From contig DAMH01000027.1 of assembly GCA_002499585.1 (NCBI GenBank), positions 216,956-280,955 on the forward strand: a DNA stretch of 64,000 nucleotides, given 5' to 3'. Below the pieces are notes generated by a model. That model ran no database searches. It had not been told where the DNA came from and saw nothing but the letters and a program-made list of their open reading frames with translations. Shown here piece after piece: positions 60,242-64,000 of this stretch. Numbering within the stretch: the first letter of the stretch is position 1; the number at the start of each line of letters is the position of its first letter. This DNA comes from Euryarchaeota archaeon UBA552 (GTDB lineage: Archaea; Thermoplasmatota; Poseidoniia; Poseidoniales; Thalassarchaeaceae). A program made the position numbers and the translations under genes.

Positions 60242-63200
60242 TCATTTCTTGTTCAGGTTGGCATAGTAATCTTGCGCGTACTGTCGAGCATAGTCCTCTG
60301 GATACCCTTGTCCCACCATTTGTTGGACATATGCTTCAACAGGATCTAGATCTTCTACGCCTTGGAAGCCTCTGATTTCATCCGTAATCTTGGTACTTCC
60401 TCTACCTCTCATCGCAATTGTAACTCCTGCTATAGCGAGGATTACAAGTAGTCCACCGACGATTGGTATGACCATTCCGAGACCTTGTCCCTGTGAATCG
60501 CATCCGATCGCGGATGGATCCCTTTCGCATGGATCATTACTTCTCCGTAGGAGGTATATCTCCTCGCTAGATGTTGTGGAGTACCTCAGCCCATCTCCCT
60601 CAATTACTCGGATATAGACCATGGACTGTACGCCCTCTTCTTCTGAGTACAGGTCGGAGATATCGAGGGTAATGGAGAAAGTGGATCCGTCGCCTAGAAG
60701 TCCTGTCTCGTTATACTTTCCAATCTGTTTCTGTGTGGCCTTGGGAGTCGGGGAAAGGTCTAGAATAACAGGATCAGCTAGTGCTACCTCGATTCTGACA
60801 TCTGAGTTCTCAGCCCCAGAAACAACAGTTCCACTGATTGTGACTCTGTCAGAGGTCTGAGAGTCGTTGGGTTTCGGAGAGCTGAATGTAACTAGAGGTG
60901 GTTCGTCGCCGAAATCTTCACCAACTACAACAAAATACATCCTCGCCTTAGATGACGACTTTCCTGCTTTGTCGTAGACGATCAGCTCCAGTCGGATCTG
61001 GTTCTCCAAAGTTCCATCGCTGGTGATGTTTCTGAATGTGTAACTGAATGCATCCCCTCCGGCCGTTGAAGGGACATCGAACACGTGTCCGTCCAAACTC
61101 GGCTGTGAGGTTACAGGGTAGTCAAAGTAAACCCTCCATGAATACAGCTGGATTCCACTTTCGCCTTCGGGTGCGTCTGCGTCGTTACTTTCAGCGCCTG
61201 AGAATGAAAGTGTAATGTCCCCGGTGGGAGTTTGCCTGACTCGGTATATGTCCCAGTCGTTTCCTGCTACGGACTTAGTTCCATCTTGAGTGACGAACTC
61301 GTCCGTCAATTCGTCTTGGACCAATGATATCGAAGCAGTTGGATCAGACTCATCCGCGAGAGTATCGTTGGTGATGAGGCGTACATACGTCATTCTGGTG
61401 TGACCTTCTGCGTCATGGAGGTAGAGAGTTAGTAGCCACTCCGCCCCTATGAAGCAACCTGTCGATGAGAGTGTGCTGTCTACACAGAAGGAACCCAGGG
61501 TAGGTATTTCAGCCGATGTTTGGTTAACGTGGGAGAATTCTCCTGGGTCTAGTATTTCACCTTGCCATCCAGTTACTGCATCCTCGGCACCAGGCTCGAG
61601 TGTCCAATCCGCAATCAGGTCAACTGCATCTGAAACATAGCTGAATTGCAACTCAGAGTTAGATTTGATGTAGACTGTGTTGTAGGCTTTAGTGACCGTG
61701 TTGATTGACGGGGCAACTCCATTGATGGTGAGATCAAAAGTGTCTCCAGCTATTCCGAAGTCAAGTGGGTAGGGTGTCACGTCATACTGCAACATATTCG
61801 ACAAAAGCGGCATGACTGGTCCGCCATATGGCTGCGAGAAGGTAGGGTTCTCTACATCCATGGTTGTCACAATCATACCTCCATTACCCCTGTTGCAAAG
61901 GCTGAGCAGGGACTGTGATCCGTATTCAACGCTACCCAGCAAACTATGGAATGTGCCAAGTGGATCGGAAATTCTGCCTCCGCATGCAGCAGGTACTTGA
62001 TTTGGTAGAACTTGGGAAATGTCCAGTCCTGACATGGCGACATATTGGCCGCCATGAACTGCCTGCAGTGCAGTCAACTCGATACCGTTCAATATAGGGT
62101 GATATCTGTCGATTACTCGTACATCATCGTAATCGAATCTTATTGATGAGTTGGCAGGATTCCTCTCTTGAATGTCCATTCCGAACGGAAGATTATCCGG
62201 CATGTAGTCGTTCCTGTATGGTCCGAGATGCACCTGTAGTGTGCCACCATTAACCATGAAATCGTCCAGTACATCATTGACTGATAGCCCGTCTGGCCTA
62301 ACTTCACTTAACTTCTGATAGTAGTCTCCGTAAGCGGCGTTGTAATCAGTTTGCCACGGAAGTAGTACCTTATGGTAGACATTGGTCCAATCTTCTGTGA
62401 CATAGTCAGCCCATTCATCGGTTCTGAACTGAGTGTATGTCATGCCCATGGAATCTAGATCCTGTTTGACTCGTTGTAGGCGGTTTTGATCGGTTGGGTT
62501 AGAGAGGATTGCAACATCGATTTCATTCATGAAGGCGATCTCGAAGAATCTCTTGTTCCCATTCTCTGAGCTATCGGAAACCAGTTTTGCGGACCAACTG
62601 AGGTTGTAAGTCCTGCCGGTTTCCCACGAGTTGAACATGCCATTGGAACCCACCTCAACATTGGATCCGGTTGTCCAGTTGGCGAAGGTTCTTTCATGCG
62701 GAACAAGGTTAAACGGCCCGTTGTCAGAGGTTGCTTGCCATACCGTCTGGCCAGTGGTTGTGTCAACTACCGACATCGTGACTTCATAGATTCCTTCTAT
62801 GACACCATTCAGTATTGGTAGTGAGAAGGTGTGTGCAGCGGTGGAACTTATTGGGTAGACGCACTTGTATGTCACATCACCGACGCAATCTAAGACATTC
62901 GGTTGCAATAGGGTGATTTCAGCACTGTCTATGCTGAATTGGACCTTGGAGAAATTGTTACTTGGATTTACTTCTTCCGCTTGGTACCATTTTTGTTCAG
63001 GATCGTTGTTATCAAAGATGGTCCTGACGTCTATCCGATAGAGTCCTGAGTCAAAGTCATGATTGCCGAGTGTAACGACCTCGCTTTCTTGGGAATCTAG
63101 CCCGTTTACCTCGACGGTATAGTTGCCATCGTCTTCGAACGTGAATTCCTCGAACCTTATGTTGTCTATGGCGAATCCTGCCAGACCCGCGTTACCGTTT

Positions 63201-64000
63201 ACTCCGTCACCATTCGAAATGAACCTCCATGTCAATGTGACCTCGGAGTCTTCCAGAGAGGTGCACTCGTCCCTCCACTCCAACTGTTCGTCGGATGTCC
63301 TATTCTGTAGGGAAATATGTGTGAGGTCCAGCACAACGGATTTTACAATCTGCTCAGAGTCGAACCATGTGTAGTACGCCCCCTGGTCCGAGAAATCACC
63401 GAAATACTCAACCTCGTCGTAATTTAAGTCGTTATCGAAATCCTCGCATGCATGGAAGTTGGGGTCTTCTGGATTTGTTCTTTGGATTCCGTTCTCGTTC
63501 AAATCTACCCACGATCCATAGACTAATCCCTCATATGACTGTCCATTTTTCGTCCAATTAATGAATAAGGCAGCTTGATCTCTGACGGCTTGGATGTTTC
63601 CAAACTGGTCCTGTAGATAGTCCCCTTCTGCGTAGTAATCCCACGAGGCATAGGTGTAGTCCGAGTCTGTTTGGCCGACGCCAACAGGGCCGACAGTCAG
63701 AGGTTCGTTCCAATTGTCACCATACCCTACGTCTGGATCTCCCAGCCAGTAAGCCCAGTTTTTGAAGACGCCTTGGTTTTGGGGTAGAACTTGGTTTGAA
63801 GTCGTGGAATCGTCTATTCTTGTTCCGTTGTTGTCGTTGTCGTCTGACCAGATTGGGTTGATACCGGAGAAGTCCTCTATTGCAGTTAGATCTGGAAGGG
63901 CATTGAATATCTGGGCTTCAGTGGTCCAATTGGTAATTGTGTTTCCGAAATTCTGGACACGGATATCTATCGGGTATTCTGCAGAAGCGTATCTCACACC
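60242..64000 (-). CDS. Giant secreted surface protein with C-terminal membrane anchor (5' end outside window)
   Basis: At least 1252 codons; no in-frame stop before the window edge, so the N terminus is missing. The visible part has CARDB-like sandwiches, many Asp/Asn-rich acidic loops, and a middle domain of Rossmann/amidotransferase-like character (VAILSNPTDQNRLQRVKQDL...NGGTLQVHLGPY) similar to the DUF4350 region of the MoxR cluster. Ig-like repeats follow. Near the end are a Cys pair (CERDPSAIGCD), a helix GMVIPIVGGLLVILAIAGV and a cytoplasmic tail rich in Tyr and Gln (EAYVQQMVGQGYPEDYARQYA). Function unknown; probably a cell-surface or adhesion protein. Confidence 0.75.
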   Translation of the reverse strand, partial: GVRYASAEYPIDIRVQNFGNTITNWTTEAQIFNALPDLTAIEDFSGINPIWSDDNDNNGTRIDDSTTSNQVLPQNQGVFKNWAYWLGDPDVGYGDNWNEPLTVGPVGVGQTDSDYTYASWDYYAEGDYLQDQFGNIQAVRDQAALFINWTKNGQSYEGLVYGSWVDLNENGIQRTNPEDPNFHACEDFDNDLNYDEVEYFGDFSDQGAYYTWFDSEQIVKSVVLDLTHISLQNRTSDEQLEWRDECTSLEDSEVTLTWRFISNGDGVNGNAGLAGFAIDNIRFEEFTFEDDGNYTVEVNGLDSQESEVVTLGNHDFDSGLYRIDVRTIFDNNDPEQKWYQAEEVNPSNNFSKVQFSIDSAEITLLQPNVLDCVGDVTYKCVYPISSTAAHTFSLPILNGVIEGIYEVTMSVVDTTTGQTVWQATSDNGPFNLVPHERTFANWTTGSNVEVGSNGMFNSWETGRTYNLSWSAKLVSDSSENGNKRFFEIAFMNEIDVAILSNPTDQNRLQRVKQDLDSMGMTYTQFRTDEWADYVTEDWTNVYHKVLLPWQTDYNAAYGDYYQKLSEVRPDGLSVNDVLDDFMVNGGTLQVHLGPYRNDYMPDNLPFGMDIQERNPANSSIRFDYDDVRVIDRYHPILNGIELTALQAVHGGQYVAMSGLDISQVLPNQVPAACGGRISDPLGTFHSLLGSVEYGSQSLLSLCNRGNGGMIVTTMDVENPTFSQPYGGPVMPLLSNMLQYDVTPYPLDFGIAGDTFDLTINGVAPSINTVTKAYNTVYIKSNSELQFSYVSDAVDLIADWTLEPGAEDAVTGWQGEILDPGEFSHVNQTSAEIPTLGSFCVDSTLSSTGCFIGAEWLLTLYLHDAEGHTRMTYVRLITNDTLADESDPTASISLVQDELTDEFVTQDGTKSVAGNDWDIYRVRQTPTGDITLSFSGAESNDADAPEGESGIQLYSWRVYFDYPVTSQPSLDGHVFDVPSTAGGDAFSYTFRNITSDGTLENQIRLELIVYDKAGKSSSKARMYFVVVGEDFGDEPPLVTFSSPKPNDSQTSDRVTISGTVVSGAENSDVRIEVALADPVILDLSPTPKATQKQIGKYNETGLLGDGSTFSITLDISDLYSEEEGVQSMVYIRVIEGDGLRYSTTSSEEIYLLRRSNDPCERDPSAIGCDSQGQGLGMVIPIVGGLLVILAIAGVTIAMRGRGSTKITDEIRGFQGVEDLDPVEAYVQQMVGQGYPEDYARQYAQDYYANLNKK

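Noticed and set aside
1..64000. CRISPR array, insertion sequence or prophage
   Set aside because: No regularly spaced repeats, transposase or phage genes were seen; the 13-base repeat in the AT-rich island occurs only twice.

Overview
The window looks like a piece of a planktonic marine euryarchaeal genome, most likely Marine Group II (Poseidoniales, Thermoplasmatota) or a close relative. The archaeal signals are an ADTH synthase / dehydroquinate synthase II / GHMP-type shikimate kinase operon, an archaeal FAD synthase (RibL), a Gar1 H/ACA RNP protein, a bacterio-opsin-activator-type (HTH_10) regulator and PolX. They sit beside bacterial-type genes: gpsA, an IleRS of the type seen in Actinobacteria, nth, xthA, a two-domain riboflavin synthase and PhnC/PhnE. 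Large secreted proteins with one C-terminal membrane anchor also fit this lineage. The assignment is inference; there is no rRNA gene in the window.

Coding density is very high. Genes are packed in short operons with 4-nt stop/start overlaps, and no gap exceeds about 225 bases. Base composition is even except for one extraordinary island at 25629-25809, about 12% G+C, with a perfect hairpin and a 13-base direct repeat.

Layout. 1-12.7 kb: end of a TauE-like permease, DEAD-box helicase, small hypothetical, methyltransferase, CaiB-type CoA transferase and ileS (minus), nadE, SOUL protein and TrmH-type methylase (plus), then nth, a small membrane protein and polX (minus). 12.7-20.9 kb: NifU-domain protein, hppA (K+-dependent-type membrane pyrophosphatase), lipoprotein, esterase, glutaredoxin-like protein and a very large gene that joins a secreted subtilisin-type protease to an AmpG-like MFS transporter. 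20.9-25.6 kb: riboflavin/FAD cluster ribB-ribL-ribE-ribH, trxB, membrane protein and a MoeB/ThiF-rhodanese protein. 25.8-29.6 kb: a fused E1 alpha/beta 2-oxoacid dehydrogenase with an N-terminal zinc ribbon, and a Ca2+/cation exchanger.

29.65-37.5 kb: a self-contained molybdenum hydroxylase module. It holds a MocA-like cytidylyltransferase, a 10-TM metal transporter, XdhC, an HTH_10 regulator and three structural subunits whose details resemble 4-hydroxybenzoyl-CoA reductase. The FAD subunit carries a cysteine-rich insertion suited to an extra 4Fe-4S cluster. 37.4-43.5 kb: secreted Ig-like protein, DUF4350-like protein, MoxR ATPase, DUF58 protein and a polytopic membrane protein. 43.6-47.3 kb (minus): aromatic pathway operon. 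47.3-53.4 kb (minus): xthA plus a MacB/FtsX-type ABC system preceded by a membrane protein with an EF-hand loop. 53.5 kb: tRNA-Leu(UAG) with a clear TATA box. 53.8-56.4 kb: gpsA, then PhnE/PhnC-like ABC genes without a binding protein. 56.5-64 kb: secreted protein, Gar1 fused to a RanBP2-type zinc finger, TPR membrane protein and the C-terminal 1250 residues of a giant surface protein running off the window.

The observations I consider most worth following are the protease-MFS fusion, the Gar1-zinc finger fusion, the 4-HBCR-like molybdenum module, the EF-hand/ABC operon and the AT-rich island.
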